Shown here one piece after another: positions 25,755 to 35,046 of a stretch of 64,000 bases of DNA. The stretch lies in contig CAMDOA010000006.1 in the NCBI GenBank assembly GCA_945903305.1, positions 1 to 64,000 of the forward strand, in the 5' to 3' direction. Below the pieces are notes generated by a model, which saw only the letters and a program-made list of their open reading frames with translations, had not been told where the DNA came from and searched no databases. Source of the DNA: Chitinophaga pinensis (GTDB taxonomy: Bacteria; Bacteroidota; Bacteroidia; Chitinophagales; UBA10324). The first letter of the stretch is position 1; every line of letters begins with the position of its first letter. The translations under genes and the position numbers were made by a program.

Positions 25755-28316
25755 TTATTTAGTCCCCTTTACATTGGTTGAAACCGGAGCAAAGTTCAAT
25801 TTCATAGTAGTTGATTTCTTTAGACCATTTGAGAAGTGTAATGCACCAATTCCCTTGTCAAGAGATAAACCATAAAGTTCAGGATGCAGATATTTACCTT
25901 TCTCTTTTCCTTGTTTTTCAACTTCAGGAATAACACGATGAGCGTTTGCAAATTTATCCTGACGCACACCGGTTACTTGCCAGCTAACCTCAACATTTGG
26001 TTGGTTTGTTTTAATTTTAAATTGGTTGCCTACAATTTTTTCGGCCACCATCACCTGAGCAAAAGTTCCGATAGCAGTTAACTGATAACGGAAATCTTTG
26101 TTCAATGCATCAAAGTAATCAGGCATTGTAACAGTAGCATCACCGTTAGGATCAGTTGTTACATTGCCATTGTATATGTTCATCATATCAGGGCTTTCTA
26201 CAAAACTGTGATACAGGAATTTATTTTCAGGATCAAGCGGGTGATCAATTTTAAATGTACCACCCCCTTTTGTTAAAAAACCTGTTACATCCACATCACC
26301 TTCAAAATATCCGGCAAGTGTGCTTAAGAATCCATTTGATAAAGGCACAGCCACTACAGCAGTAACATAATCTGGTGCGTTCACTGTTTCTGCTTCCGCA
26401 TAGGCTTCAATACCAGTAGCAGATGTAGTAGTTGGGAAAGAACCACCAAGGCCGTAACTTGTAGTACCAATATTATAGGTTGAAGTGATTGAGTTACCTA
26501 CATTAACTGCTCCGTTTGAAACCGTGTTTGCACCATAAGTGTTTTCGCCTACAGAAATTGAATAAGAACCTTGACCTCCAGAGGAATAATAATAACCTGC
26601 AGGATTTCCAACAGCATAAACATCCGCAATTGTGGCATTAACCAAAGTATTATTATTTCCATAAACCGGAATGTAAGAAGATATTCCATAAATAGCAGTG
26701 GCTGCATTTGAAGCACCGTATATTCCAATGGTTGCTGCACTTCCATATACACCAATGTCTTGACTTGCCGGTAAAGCAGTAATTCCTTGAAATCCAATTC
26801 CCATAACACCCGCACCATATGCTGCACCATTATAATCACCATACACCCCAATGTTTCCCTGCCCTAATGATGTTGTATTTTGGTTGCTTCCCCATATTCC
26901 TTTATTACCAACCGTTGTTCCAGAATACTTACCATAGATAGCAGCAGCTGTATTGGTTGAGTTTACATCAAATTTATAAGTTGGAGCAGTGTTATTAATT
27001 CCAACATTAGAAGTGTTGTTATTATAAATATTATTACCACTTGCAGTCCAAACTGAATTAATAACACTACCGGCAAAAGAAATACCTGTTCCTGCGGTAT
27101 AAGAACCACCACCAGCTGGAAGAGTTACTGTTCCTCCACCTAATGAAAGTGATAGTTGATTTCCGGCAATGCTCAATGTTTGAATTTCATTGGTTGAGTT
27201 GTTATCGCTGTCACCGGTGTTTGATATCACATTACCTGTAATATTGATTCCTGTACCTGCGGTATAAGAACCACCTCCACCTGTAGCATTTATAGTGAAA
27301 GTTGGATAAGTTCCTGTTACATTAATACCTGTCCCATTTAATAATGTAACCAACTGATCAGGTGCAGTATTGGTAATCACATTTCCACCTAAGTTAATTC
27401 CTGTTCCAGCAGTGTAAGTTGTACCGGTTGGTAACACCACGCTTCCACCATTGGTTAATGATAAAGTATTTCCAATCAAATTTAATGTTTGCGCATCTCC
27501 ATCATTCGATGGAATCCAGCTGCTGCCACCCCATTTTAAAACCTGACCGGCAGTTGCTGCCTGTTGAGCGAGGTCAAGTGGGTTAGCCAATGTACCATCG
27601 CCAATTAAACGAGCAGTAACATTCACTGAACCGCTGCTTGCTCCAACATTATCACTACCCGGAGCCCAATTGGTTCCATTCCATTTTAAAACCTGTCCGC
27701 TTGAAGCGCCTTGTTGTGCAAGCCCAAGTGGGGATGCTGAAGTTCCATTACCATTTAATGTAGAATTGGTAACTGCAGTTTGCGTTCCCCAGTTGTCGCC
27801 GCCGCTAATATTACCAGGAACCCACTGGCTTCCGTTCCATAACAACACCTGATTTGCAGTGGCTCCTGTTGAACTGACATCCGTTAAATCATCTAACGAA
27901 AGTGCAGGATTGTTTATAGTGCTTCCGGCTACTAATGCGTAAGGAACACTTAACAATTGTGAAGTACCCATATCAATATATGAAGCACCGCCTGCTGGGT
28001 CCATTTCTACTTTCATGAACTTGGCGTTTGTTGCCCAGCTGATAGTTGAGAAGTTTCCTGAAACAATAGTTCCGGTTCCAACAGGTAAAGTAAATAATCC
28101 AAACTGATTGGTAGTTGTTGAATGTGTTTCAGAATAAAGAGTAGTTCCGGTTGCTGAAGCATCTTTAATGGAAATCCGGATACTGATGTTTGTGCTTATT
28201 AAAGCAGCTCCGGTTGTGTTTCGGGCAATAGCCTGATAAGTTAATTGTTGCGGAATTTGTGCAAATGAAAAAGTCGCAATTAAGCAAAATGTTAAAAGTG
28301 TAATGAATTGTTTCAT
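25755..28316 (-). CDS. Secreted repeat protein with shared N-terminal domain (853 aa)
   Basis: Signal peptide MKQFITLLTFCLIATFSFAQ, then a domain of about 120 residues (IPQQLTYQAIARNTTGAALISTNISIRISI...) shared with the 1026-aa neighbour. A Gly/Thr/Asn-rich repeat region follows, built of SGQVLKWNGTNWAPG and YTAGTGINxxGNVISNT units. The C-terminal part (FKIDHPLDPENKFLYHSFVESPDMMNIYNG to WQVTGVRQDKFA) is one I recognise as conserved among bacterial secreted proteins without known function. I see no type A or B T9SS sorting domain at the end. Tail-fibre-like architecture suggests an extended surface or matrix protein. Third gene of the operon. Confidence 0.8.
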   Translation of the reverse strand: MKQFITLLTFCLIATFSFAQIPQQLTYQAIARNTTGAALISTNISIRISIKDASATGTTLYSETHSTTTNQFGLFTLPVGTGTIVSGNFSTISWATNAKFMKVEMDPAGGASYIDMGTSQLLSVPYALVAGSTINNPALSLDDLTDVSSTGATANQVLLWNGSQWVPGNISGGDNWGTQTAVTNSTLNGNGTSASPLGLAQQGASSGQVLKWNGTNWAPGSDNVGASSGSVNVTARLIGDGTLANPLDLAQQAATAGQVLKWGGSSWIPSNDGDAQTLNLIGNTLSLTNGGSVVLPTGTTYTAGTGINLGGNVITNTAPDQLVTLLNGTGINVTGTYPTFTINATGGGGSYTAGTGINITGNVISNTGDSDNNSTNEIQTLSIAGNQLSLSLGGGTVTLPAGGGSYTAGTGISFAGSVINSVWTASGNNIYNNNTSNVGINNTAPTYKFDVNSTNTAAAIYGKYSGTTVGNKGIWGSNQNTTSLGQGNIGVYGDYNGAAYGAGVMGIGFQGITALPASQDIGVYGSAATIGIYGASNAATAIYGISSYIPVYGNNNTLVNATIADVYAVGNPAGYYYSSGGQGSYSISVGENTYGANTVSNGAVNVGNSITSTYNIGTTSYGLGGSFPTTTSATGIEAYAEAETVNAPDYVTAVVAVPLSNGFLSTLAGYFEGDVDVTGFLTKGGGTFKIDHPLDPENKFLYHSFVESPDMMNIYNGNVTTDPNGDATVTMPDYFDALNKDFRYQLTAIGTFAQVMVAEKIVGNQFKIKTNQPNVEVSWQVTGVRQDKFANAHRVIPEVEKQGKEKGKYLHPELYGLSLDKGIGALHFSNGLKKSTTMKLNFAPVSTNVKGTK

Positions 28317-28340
28317 TGTTAGTTCGATTCTTTAAATTTT

Positions 28341-28847
28341 TTAGTAAGAGATTTTTTGAATTTTAAATGAATGTTTTATTTCTCCTTGTGCATTTACCAC
28401 ACAAACAAAATAAGTAGCTGAAGGTAACTGCGATAAATTAAATGACTGTTCCAACTGAGTGCGGCTTCTATCCAATGTTCCGGGAAGTGCAAGAGTTCTT
28501 CCTAACAAATCATACATTATGACTCCATAAGTTTCTGCATTATCAGATTGAAGGTTCACGGTAACCAAATCTTTAGTCGGGTTTGGATAAATATTTATTG
28601 TTAATCCATCGTCAAACAATTGCTGAATGCCAACATCTTTATCATCAGGTTGCTGAAAACCCTGTGTGAGAATATTATTCCCCAATGAAAAAGTTTGTAT
28701 CATCATTTCGCCGCTTGTTGCGGAAAGTGTGTACCCTCCATTGTTTGACCAATTACCAAAAGAAGCAATAACTGTGGGGGCAAGGCTGAACTGAGCCATC
28801 GTAAACAAAGGCATCAGCATCAGAGAAAGCATGGATAAATATTTCAT
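28341..28847 (-). CDS. T9SS type A sorting-domain protein (168 aa)
   Basis: The ATG at 28847 is chosen (MKYLSMLSLMLMPLFTMAQ), giving a proper signal peptide; the ORF-track start is 18 codons upstream. The mature protein has a short N-terminal domain (GGYTLSATSGEMMIQTFSLGNNILTQGFQQPDD). It ends with a type A C-terminal domain containing NIYPNPTKDLVTVNLQ, a MYDLLGRTLALPG core, and the end KHSFKIQKISY. It sits between two long repeat proteins that lack visible sorting domains, 24-61 bp from each. Confidence 0.85.
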   Translation of the reverse strand: MKYLSMLSLMLMPLFTMAQFSLAPTVIASFGNWSNNGGYTLSATSGEMMIQTFSLGNNILTQGFQQPDDKDVGIQQLFDDGLTINIYPNPTKDLVTVNLQSDNAETYGVIMYDLLGRTLALPGTLDRSRTQLEQSFNLSQLPSATYFVCVVNAQGEIKHSFKIQKISY

Positions 28848-28908
28848 CTGTTTAAATTTAAGTTTGCGAATGTAAAAATCAAATTGAATTTTGGTTAACA
28901 TGTAAATA

Positions 28909-31900
28909 TTAATTTTTTATTAGCATTATAGTCAGCTGCCCCTGCATTTCCGGTTTTGAACTATCGTCGCTTACAACACATCCAAGCCCCATAACCACAA
29001 ATTTTGCTCTTACATCAATGGTATGATTTCCTGATGAAAGCACCGTTGCAAAAGACATGTCCCAATTAGCAACAGCCCGGGAACTGTAATCATTATTTGA
29101 AGCATAAACTCTTCGGTAACCTCCTCCGGCAGCATTAATTACATTATCAATATGAACAGCAATATCCACAACCGAATATTGATTGGCCAATGTGCCATAT
29201 CCATAAACTCCGCCATCAGTACTGATATAAGCAGTATAACCAATCGGTACTGTTATGGTTTGGGTTAATCCTGGTATTAAATACCAGGCGATTGGTGTTG
29301 TATTAATTTTTAAAGTATCCGTTCCATAAACGGTTGAAACAATTTGGCCTAATGTACCTCCCCCGCTAATTGTTCCCGGAGTCCATGTGGTTCCGTTCCA
29401 TTGTAGCACCTGGCCAACAGTAGCTCCTTGTTGTTCAATTTTTAAAGGGGTTCCGGCAGTTCCATTTCCATCAATAGTGGCGTCAGTAATTGCATTATTG
29501 CTGAATGTAGTTCCAGTCAAAGATATTCCGCTTCCGGCAGCATAAATTGTTCCTGCAGGAAGTGTAACCGAATTTCCGTTGCTTATGCTTAATAAAGTAC
29601 CCGCTATAGAAAGAGTTTGTCCATCATTATCATTTCCTGGTTGCCAGGTTGCTCCATTCCATTTTAAAGTTTGGCCGCTCGCTGCTCCTTGCTGCGCAAT
29701 TTTTAAAGGTGTTCCTGCGCCATTACCTGCCAATGTAGCATCGGTAAGTGCATTTAAACTGAATGTGGTTCCTCCCAAACTAATACCGGTGCCGGCTGTG
29801 TAAGTTGTTCCGGTTGGTAGTGTTACATTATTTCCATTACTGATTGAAAGGATATTTCCGGCGAGCGAAATAGTTTGTGCATCCAAATCAGTATCAATAT
29901 CATTGGCAGGTAACCATGTTGCGCCATTCCATTTTAATGTTTGCCCGCTCGCAGCTCCTTGCTGCGCAATTTTTAAAGGAGTTCCAGCTCCATTTCCCGC
30001 CAATGTAGCATCGGTAAGTGCATTTAAACTGAATGTGGTTCCTCCCAAGCTAATTCCGGTGCCTGCTGTGTAAGTTGTTCCGGTTGGCAGTGTTACATTA
30101 TTTCCATTGCTGATTGAAAGAATGTTTCCGGCGAGCGAAATAGTTTGTGCATCAATATCAATATCATTTGAAGGTAACCAGGTTGCGCCGTTCCACTTTA
30201 GTGTTTGTCCACTTGTTGCGCCTTGCTGCGCAATTTTTAATGGAGTAATTGAAGCTCCATCGCCTGAAAGTGTTAAGTCGGTTTGTGCTGATGAATTAAT
30301 TGTAAAGTTAGGATAAGCACTAGTAGTAATGGTGGTTGAACCTGTTCCGGTTAAAACAACTGTTTGATCGGGTGCTGAATTTGAAATTACAGTTCCGGCA
30401 ATTCCAATTCCGGTTCCGGCAGTGTAGCCTGAACCGCTTGGAAGTGTAATGGTATTGCCATTTAAAATACTTAAATCATTTCCTGATAAAGAAAGAGTTT
30501 GCGCATCGGTATCAGTGTCAACTGAACTAATAGTAAAGTTTGGATAAGCACTTAAAATTGTTGTGGCACCACCACCGGTTAAAACAACCGTTTGATCAGG
30601 TGCTGAATTGGTAATTACAGTTCCGGCAATTCCAATTCCGGTTCCGGCTGTGTAAGGTGTTTGTGCAGGAATGTTTACTGAGTTTCCGTTTGAAATACTT
30701 AAAGTATTTCCAGCAATAGAAAGATTTTGTGCGTCGGTATTTAATGAAGTATTAGAAATCACAGTTCCAACAATTCCAATTCCCGGCCCAGCAGTGTATG
30801 GAGTTTGTGCTGGAATGTTCACTGAGTTTCCATTTGAAATAGTCAATTGATTTCCGGTTATAGAAAGTTGTTGACCATCTGTAGCATCAATCGTGAAGTT
30901 CGGATAAACATTCGAAGTTATTGTTGCTGAACCCGTAGCAGTGAGTGATACAATTTGGTCAGGCGCAGTATTACTGATAACTGTTCCGGTTACATCTATT
31001 CCGGTTCCGGCTGTATAATTTGTTCCTGTATTTATAGCAACTGTATTTCCGTTTGAAATGGTTAACTGATTTCCTGAAACTGAAAGCGTTTGTAATTCAT
31101 TGGTATTACTTAAATCGCCGGTATTGCTGATCACATTTCCGGCAATGTTAATTCCCACTCCGGCTGAATAATTTATTGCAGATGGAATAGTAACTGAGTT
31201 GCCATTACTAATGGAAAGTGTTGAGCCGGCTATAGAAATTGTTTGAATATCATTATCGAGATCGTTTGCTGGAGCCCAGGCAGCGCCATTCCATTTCAGT
31301 GTTTGTCCGAAAGTGGCTCCTTGTTGTGCCATACCCAAGGGCGATGCAAATGTTCCGCTTCCATCGAGAGTTGAATTAGTTACCACACTTTGTGATCCCC
31401 AATTATCGCCGCCTGAACCAACCATATCATTTGCAGGCGCCCATTGCGAACCGTTCCATTTTAATGTTTGACCCGATGCCGCTCCTTGCTGTGCCATTCC
31501 AAGCGGACTTGTTGTTGTTCCATTTCCTCCAAGAGTAGTATTTGTAACGGCGGTTTGCGCTCCCCAATCATCGCCGGCGCTGCTGTTCAATACACTTCCG
31601 GCAACCAATGCATAAGGTACACTTAACAGTTGCGATGTTCCCATATCAATGTAAGATGAACCACCGGTAGCATCCATTTCAACCTTCATAAATTTTAAAC
31701 CAACTTCCCAGTCAATACTGGCAAATACACCCGACTGAATTAGTCCGGTACCTATTGCCACGGTAAATAATCCGAATTGGTTGGTAGTAACCGCATGTGT
31801 TTCGGAATAGACTGTTGGCCCTGATGATGTTGCATTCTTAATAGAAATACGAATGCTGATGCTGGAATTAATTAAGCCAGCGCCAGATGCATTGCGTGCC

Positions 31901-31989
31901 ACTGCCTGATAGGTTAAGGCCTCTGGAATTTGCGCAAATATTTTGGCAGTAAGCAACAGGAAAACAGAAAGCAGGAAAATCTTTTTCAT
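28909..31989 (-). CDS. Secreted repeat protein, 1026 aa, with 88-90-residue near-identical repeats
   Basis: Signal peptide MKKIFLLSVFLLLTAKIFAQ, then the same N-terminal domain as the 853-aa protein (IPEALTYQAVARNASGAGLINSSISIRISI). A long region follows of alternating units of two kinds: QTLKWNGATWLPANDID and TYTAGTGISLGGTTFSLNALTDATLAGNG. The C-terminal 150 residues (AWYLIPGLTQTITVPIGYTAYISTDGG...) look like a separate beta-rich domain. No T9SS sorting domain is recognised. Composition is Gly/Thr/Asn/Ser rich with almost no Cys. It could be a fibre-like surface protein. First gene of a three-gene operon. Confidence 0.8.
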   Translation of the reverse strand: MKKIFLLSVFLLLTAKIFAQIPEALTYQAVARNASGAGLINSSISIRISIKNATSSGPTVYSETHAVTTNQFGLFTVAIGTGLIQSGVFASIDWEVGLKFMKVEMDATGGSSYIDMGTSQLLSVPYALVAGSVLNSSAGDDWGAQTAVTNTTLGGNGTTTSPLGMAQQGAASGQTLKWNGSQWAPANDMVGSGGDNWGSQSVVTNSTLDGSGTFASPLGMAQQGATFGQTLKWNGAAWAPANDLDNDIQTISIAGSTLSISNGNSVTIPSAINYSAGVGINIAGNVISNTGDLSNTNELQTLSVSGNQLTISNGNTVAINTGTNYTAGTGIDVTGTVISNTAPDQIVSLTATGSATITSNVYPNFTIDATDGQQLSITGNQLTISNGNSVNIPAQTPYTAGPGIGIVGTVISNTSLNTDAQNLSIAGNTLSISNGNSVNIPAQTPYTAGTGIGIAGTVITNSAPDQTVVLTGGGATTILSAYPNFTISSVDTDTDAQTLSLSGNDLSILNGNTITLPSGSGYTAGTGIGIAGTVISNSAPDQTVVLTGTGSTTITTSAYPNFTINSSAQTDLTLSGDGASITPLKIAQQGATSGQTLKWNGATWLPSNDIDIDAQTISLAGNILSISNGNNVTLPTGTTYTAGTGISLGGTTFSLNALTDATLAGNGAGTPLKIAQQGAASGQTLKWNGATWLPANDIDTDLDAQTISLAGNILSISNGNNVTLPTGTTYTAGTGISLGGTTFSLNALTDATLAGNGAGTPLKIAQQGAASGQTLKWNGATWQPGNDNDGQTLSIAGTLLSISNGNSVTLPAGTIYAAGSGISLTGTTFSNNAITDATIDGNGTAGTPLKIEQQGATVGQVLQWNGTTWTPGTISGGGTLGQIVSTVYGTDTLKINTTPIAWYLIPGLTQTITVPIGYTAYISTDGGVYGYGTLANQYSVVDIAVHIDNVINAAGGGYRRVYASNNDYSSRAVANWDMSFATVLSSGNHTIDVRAKFVVMGLGCVVSDDSSKPEMQGQLTIMLIKN
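29391..30270 (-). repeat. Tandem coding repeats of about 260-270 bp
   Basis: Unit boundaries marked by the word for KWNGxxW fall at about 29391, 29651, 29921 and 30185, giving periods of 260, 270 and 264 bp. The units starting at 29651 and 29921 differ by only a small number of bases over more than 200 bp. All changes keep the reading frame, so copy number can vary by recombination without breaking the gene. Confidence 0.85.
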
Positions 31990-32014
31990 GTTCAGAAATT
32001 TAAAAATCAGGTTT

Positions 32015-32022
32015 CGAAATTA
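32015..32022 (-). promoter_or_regulatory. Candidate -7 box for the secreted-protein operon
   Basis: Reads TAATTTCG on the minus strand, matching TAnnTTTG with one change (T to C), 25 nt before the ATG at 31989. The same TTCG variant is found before glyQS, gmk, apaG and metF. No strong -33 box. Confidence 0.35.
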
Positions 32023-32201
32023 ACACTTGCAATTTATAACATTTTTTCAATTTGATTTCAGTATTACTTATTCATGGAATAAATAATTTTTTAAACTTTT
32101 CTTTCCATTAGATTTTTCTAAAAAAGAATATTAAAATATCATTCAATTGTTTTTTCTTCAGCATCTGTAAATCCATTTTCAAAATTTTACAAACTCCGAA
32201 T

Positions 32202-32209
32202 TACTTTCG
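32202..32209 (+). promoter_or_regulatory. Candidate -7 box for glyQS
   Basis: TACTTTCG, one base from TAnnTTTG, with only 6 nt before the glyQS ATG at 32216. If transcription starts about 5-7 nt after the box, the mRNA would have almost no leader. The 226-bp gap it lies in separates divergent genes, so a promoter is needed here. Confidence 0.4.
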
Positions 32210-32215
32210 CGCGCT

Positions 32216-33760
32216 ATGGCAGAACAAAGGGATTTATTTAAAGACATTATTTCTCATGCGAAGGAATATGGATTTGTATTTCAATCGAGTGAAATATATG
32301 ATGGACTGAGTTCAGTTTACGATTACGGACAGAATGGGGTGGAACTGAAAAAAAACATTCGCGAATACTGGTGGAAATCAATGGTGCAGATGCACGAAAA
32401 TATTGTGGGGCTCGATGCCGCCATTTTTATGCACCCCACAGTTTGGAAAGCAAGCGGACATGTGGATGCTTTTAACGATCCGCTTATTGACAATAAAGAT
32501 TCGAAAAAAAGATACCGTGCTGATGTATTGATTGAAGATCACATTGCCAAGATTGAAGCGAAGATTGAAAAGGAAGTAGAAAAATCGCGCGCGCGCTTCG
32601 GCGAAAGTTTTGATGAAACGATGTATCGCTCCACCAATCCGCGCGTGATGGAAAATCAAAAAAAAATTGATGACATCAACACCCGATTTAAAAAAGCACT
32701 GGAAGAAAATAACCTGGACGATGTAAAACAAATCATCATTGATCTGGAAATTGTTTGCCCCATCAGCGGCACCCGCAACTGGACCGATGTGCGACAATTC
32801 AATTTAATGTTCAGCACCTCCATTGGTTCAGTAAGTGAAGAAGCAAATACTATTTATTTACGACCAGAAACTGCACAGGGAATTTTTGTTAATTTTTTAA
32901 ATGTGAAGAAAACCGGCAGAATGAAAATTCCATTCGGCATTGCACAAACCGGAAAAGCGTTCAGAAATGAAATTGTAGCACGACAATTTATTTTCCGCAT
33001 GCGCGAGTTCGAGCAAATGGAAATGCAGTTCTTTATTCGCCCGGGTACTGAAGAGAAATGGTATTCATTTTGGAAAGAACAGCGAATTAAATGGCATCAG
33101 GCATTGGGTATTTCCGAAAAAAAATATCGATTTCATGATCACCTGAAATTAGCGCACTATGCAAAAGCTGCTTGCGATATTGAGTTTGAATTTCCGTTTG
33201 GCTTTAAAGAACTAGAAGGCATTCATTCGCGCAGCGATTTTGATTTAAGCAGTCACGGAAAATTCAGCGGAAAAAAATTGCAGTACTTCGATCCGGAATT
33301 GAACGAGAGTTATGTTCCGTATGTGATTGAAACAAGTATTGGATTAGATAGAATGTTTCTCGCTGTTTTTTCATCGTCACTGAAAACCGAAAAGTTAGAA
33401 GACGGAAGCGAACGCACAGTTTTGAGTTTGCCTCCATGTTTGTCGCCTGTGAAAGTTGTCGTACTTCCATTGTTGAATAAAGATGGCTTGCCTGAAAAAG
33501 GAATGGAAATTTTCAACCAACTGAAAACATCTCACCTCTGTCATTACGAAGAAAAAGATACAATTGGAAAAAGATACAGAAGGCATGATGCCATCGGAAC
33601 TCCATTCTGCATCACAATTGACCATCAAACTTTGCAGGATGATACTGTGACCATTCGCGAGCGCGACACCATGAAACAGGAGCGCATTGCAGTGAGCGAA
33701 GTGCTGAAAATTGTAAGTGAGAAAGTGAATATGAACCGGGTGCTGGAGAAAATAGTTTAA
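32216..33760 (+). CDS. glyQS: Glycyl-tRNA synthetase (single-chain type)
   Basis: 514 aa; a class II synthetase that charges tRNA-Gly, of the homodimeric single-chain kind. Motif 1 region HPTVWKASGHVDAF, motif 2 FRNEIVARQFIFRMREFEQMEMQFF, the substrate loop YLRPETAQGIFVNF, and motif 3 ETSIGLDRMFLAVF are all present. A C-terminal anticodon-binding domain follows (SPVKVVVLPLLNKDGLPEKGMEIFNQLK). Length is as expected, allowing for a charged insertion at about residues 115-165. Essential housekeeping gene. Confidence 0.96.
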   Translation: MAEQRDLFKDIISHAKEYGFVFQSSEIYDGLSSVYDYGQNGVELKKNIREYWWKSMVQMHENIVGLDAAIFMHPTVWKASGHVDAFNDPLIDNKDSKKRYRADVLIEDHIAKIEAKIEKEVEKSRARFGESFDETMYRSTNPRVMENQKKIDDINTRFKKALEENNLDDVKQIIIDLEIVCPISGTRNWTDVRQFNLMFSTSIGSVSEEANTIYLRPETAQGIFVNFLNVKKTGRMKIPFGIAQTGKAFRNEIVARQFIFRMREFEQMEMQFFIRPGTEEKWYSFWKEQRIKWHQALGISEKKYRFHDHLKLAHYAKAACDIEFEFPFGFKELEGIHSRSDFDLSSHGKFSGKKLQYFDPELNESYVPYVIETSIGLDRMFLAVFSSSLKTEKLEDGSERTVLSLPPCLSPVKVVVLPLLNKDGLPEKGMEIFNQLKTSHLCHYEEKDTIGKRYRRHDAIGTPFCITIDHQTLQDDTVTIRERDTMKQERIAVSEVLKIVSEKVNMNRVLEKIV

Positions 33761-33793
33761 AGTTTAAATAATAAAGTATAAATCTCAGATACC

Positions 33794-34627
33794 ATGAACG
33801 ACGATGAAATTACCCCCGAAGATGAACTGAAAGCGGAAAATGAAATATTAAAACTGCGGCTTGAAATGGAGCACGGCATGCAAAGCATGCAAAGCATGGA
33901 AAGCATGGATAGCAATTTGCCCCCTGAAATAGAAAACCAATGGCTCAATAATATAATGAACTTTGAGCAGCAACATAAAAATGCAAAACGGATCAGTGTG
34001 TATGAGTTTATTGGCAAACCCGAATTTAAAAAAGCAAGTGAACTGAATAAAGAATCTGTAGCTGAGGAACTGGAGCGGCTATTAACAATACTGGACCAAA
34101 ACGAAATTGAGCTTTCCAGTATCAGCGAATACGATGATGAATTGATTTATAAATTTATTACTGAAGAATTATTTCTTCAGGAAACAGATGACATACGAAT
34201 TGAAGGAATTATATCTTGTTTTGATTATGAAGAATTTCATCCAAATCATCAAAATGATTTAGACCGGTACACCCGCGAATACATTGAAGATATTTTCGGA
34301 ATGAAGTGGCATTCTGAATACAGTGTGACCATGATGGAGGATGAAATAAAATTAAATGGAAAAAAAATGCTGAAGAAAATTTTTTCTGAAAAGGTAGAAT
34401 TGTTTCATGAGTTGCACCAATCTATTTCGGTTTCAGATTTAGCAATTAATAAAATTGATTTCAGTATTGAAAAAGAAAAAGCCAAAGTAGAGGCACACTT
34501 TGAATATGAGGTACAACAATCGGATGGTGAAAAACAAAACCATAAAACCAACTGCACTTTTCAGTATGTATATAAATGGGATTGCTGGTGCCCCAAAGAA
34601 ATAACATTCGACAACTTTAATTTGTAA
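33794..34627 (+). CDS. Hypothetical acidic cytosolic protein (277 aa)
   Basis: No signal peptide or membrane segment. The first 40 residues form a charged helix with a methionine-rich tetrad MQSMQSMESMDS, encoded by four 9-bp repeats. The middle part is acidic (EELERLLTILDQNEIEL, EDIFGMKWHSEYSV). The C-terminal 80 residues look like alternating strands ending in KWDCWCPKEITFDNFNL. I do not recognise the family. It starts 33 bp after glyQS and its stop directly abuts the next gene's ATG, so it is translated with that lipoprotein. Confidence 0.75.
   Translation: MNDDEITPEDELKAENEILKLRLEMEHGMQSMQSMESMDSNLPPEIENQWLNNIMNFEQQHKNAKRISVYEFIGKPEFKKASELNKESVAEELERLLTILDQNEIELSSISEYDDELIYKFITEELFLQETDDIRIEGIISCFDYEEFHPNHQNDLDRYTREYIEDIFGMKWHSEYSVTMMEDEIKLNGKKMLKKIFSEKVELFHELHQSISVSDLAINKIDFSIEKEKAKVEAHFEYEVQQSDGEKQNHKTNCTFQYVYKWDCWCPKEITFDNFNL
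33877..33912 (+). repeat. Four 9-bp tandem repeats within a coding region
   Basis: CATGCAAAG, CATGCAAAG, CATGGAAAG and CATGGATAG in direct succession. In frame they encode the (M-Q/E-S) tripeptide repeats. Copy changes would add or remove three residues. Confidence 0.85.
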
Positions 34628-35017
34628 ATGATTTTCGAAATGAAAAATAAAATCCTTTACACTTTTTTATTTTTCATTTATTCTTTTGTGTTTTCCTGTA
34701 AAAACAGTGAAAAAAAAGATACAGTAACTCCTGTTCATAACGCTGATTTGCATGTAACCGTAATGCGAACCGACTCAACCGGCATATTGAAACCACTGAA
34801 TGCTGTAACAGTATATTTATTCCTGACCGATAACGACCGCACTCAAAATCAAAACACAAAATTCAGTGGAACAGTGAACGACAGTGGAAAAATTTCTTTC
34901 AACAAATTACCCGATGATTATTATTACCTATTGGCTTCACACGCCGCTTACGGTATAAAAAAATCGGAAACGGCTACACCGAACAATAGTGTTTCGTATG
35001 AAGAGATTAATTATTAA
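34628..35017 (+). CDS. Small hypothetical lipoprotein (carboxypeptidase-regulatory-like fold)
   Basis: 129 aa from the first ATG, which follows the upstream TAA without a gap. A second ATG four codons on (34640) gives the cleaner lipoprotein signal MKNKILYTFLFFIYSFVFSC. The mature part, VTVMRTDSTGILKPLNAVTVYLFLTDNDRT...GTVNDSGKISFNKLPDDYYYLLASH, has the pattern of a small beta-sandwich with a Gly-Lys-Ile turn, as in carboxypeptidase-regulatory-like domains. That fold is an inference. No catalytic residues seen. Confidence 0.75.
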   Translation: MIFEMKNKILYTFLFFIYSFVFSCKNSEKKDTVTPVHNADLHVTVMRTDSTGILKPLNAVTVYLFLTDNDRTQNQNTKFSGTVNDSGKISFNKLPDDYYYLLASHAAYGIKKSETATPNNSVSYEEINY

Positions 35018-35033
35018 ACCTTCGCGCTTTTTA

Positions 35034-35041
35034 TAATTTCG
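35034..35041 (+). promoter_or_regulatory. Candidate -7 box for gmk
   Basis: TAATTTCG (one change from TAnnTTTG) with 5 nt before the gmk ATG at 35047, suggesting a very short or absent leader. No good -33 match. Confidence 0.3.
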
Positions 35042-35046
35042 CCATC

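Noticed and set aside
29391-30270. Possible CRISPR array or mobile repeats
   Set aside because: The period is a multiple or near-multiple of three with an intact reading frame and no spacers; these are protein repeats.
25755-31989. A prophage tail-fibre module
   Set aside because: The repeats look like tail fibres, but each protein has a signal peptide and no other phage gene is present.
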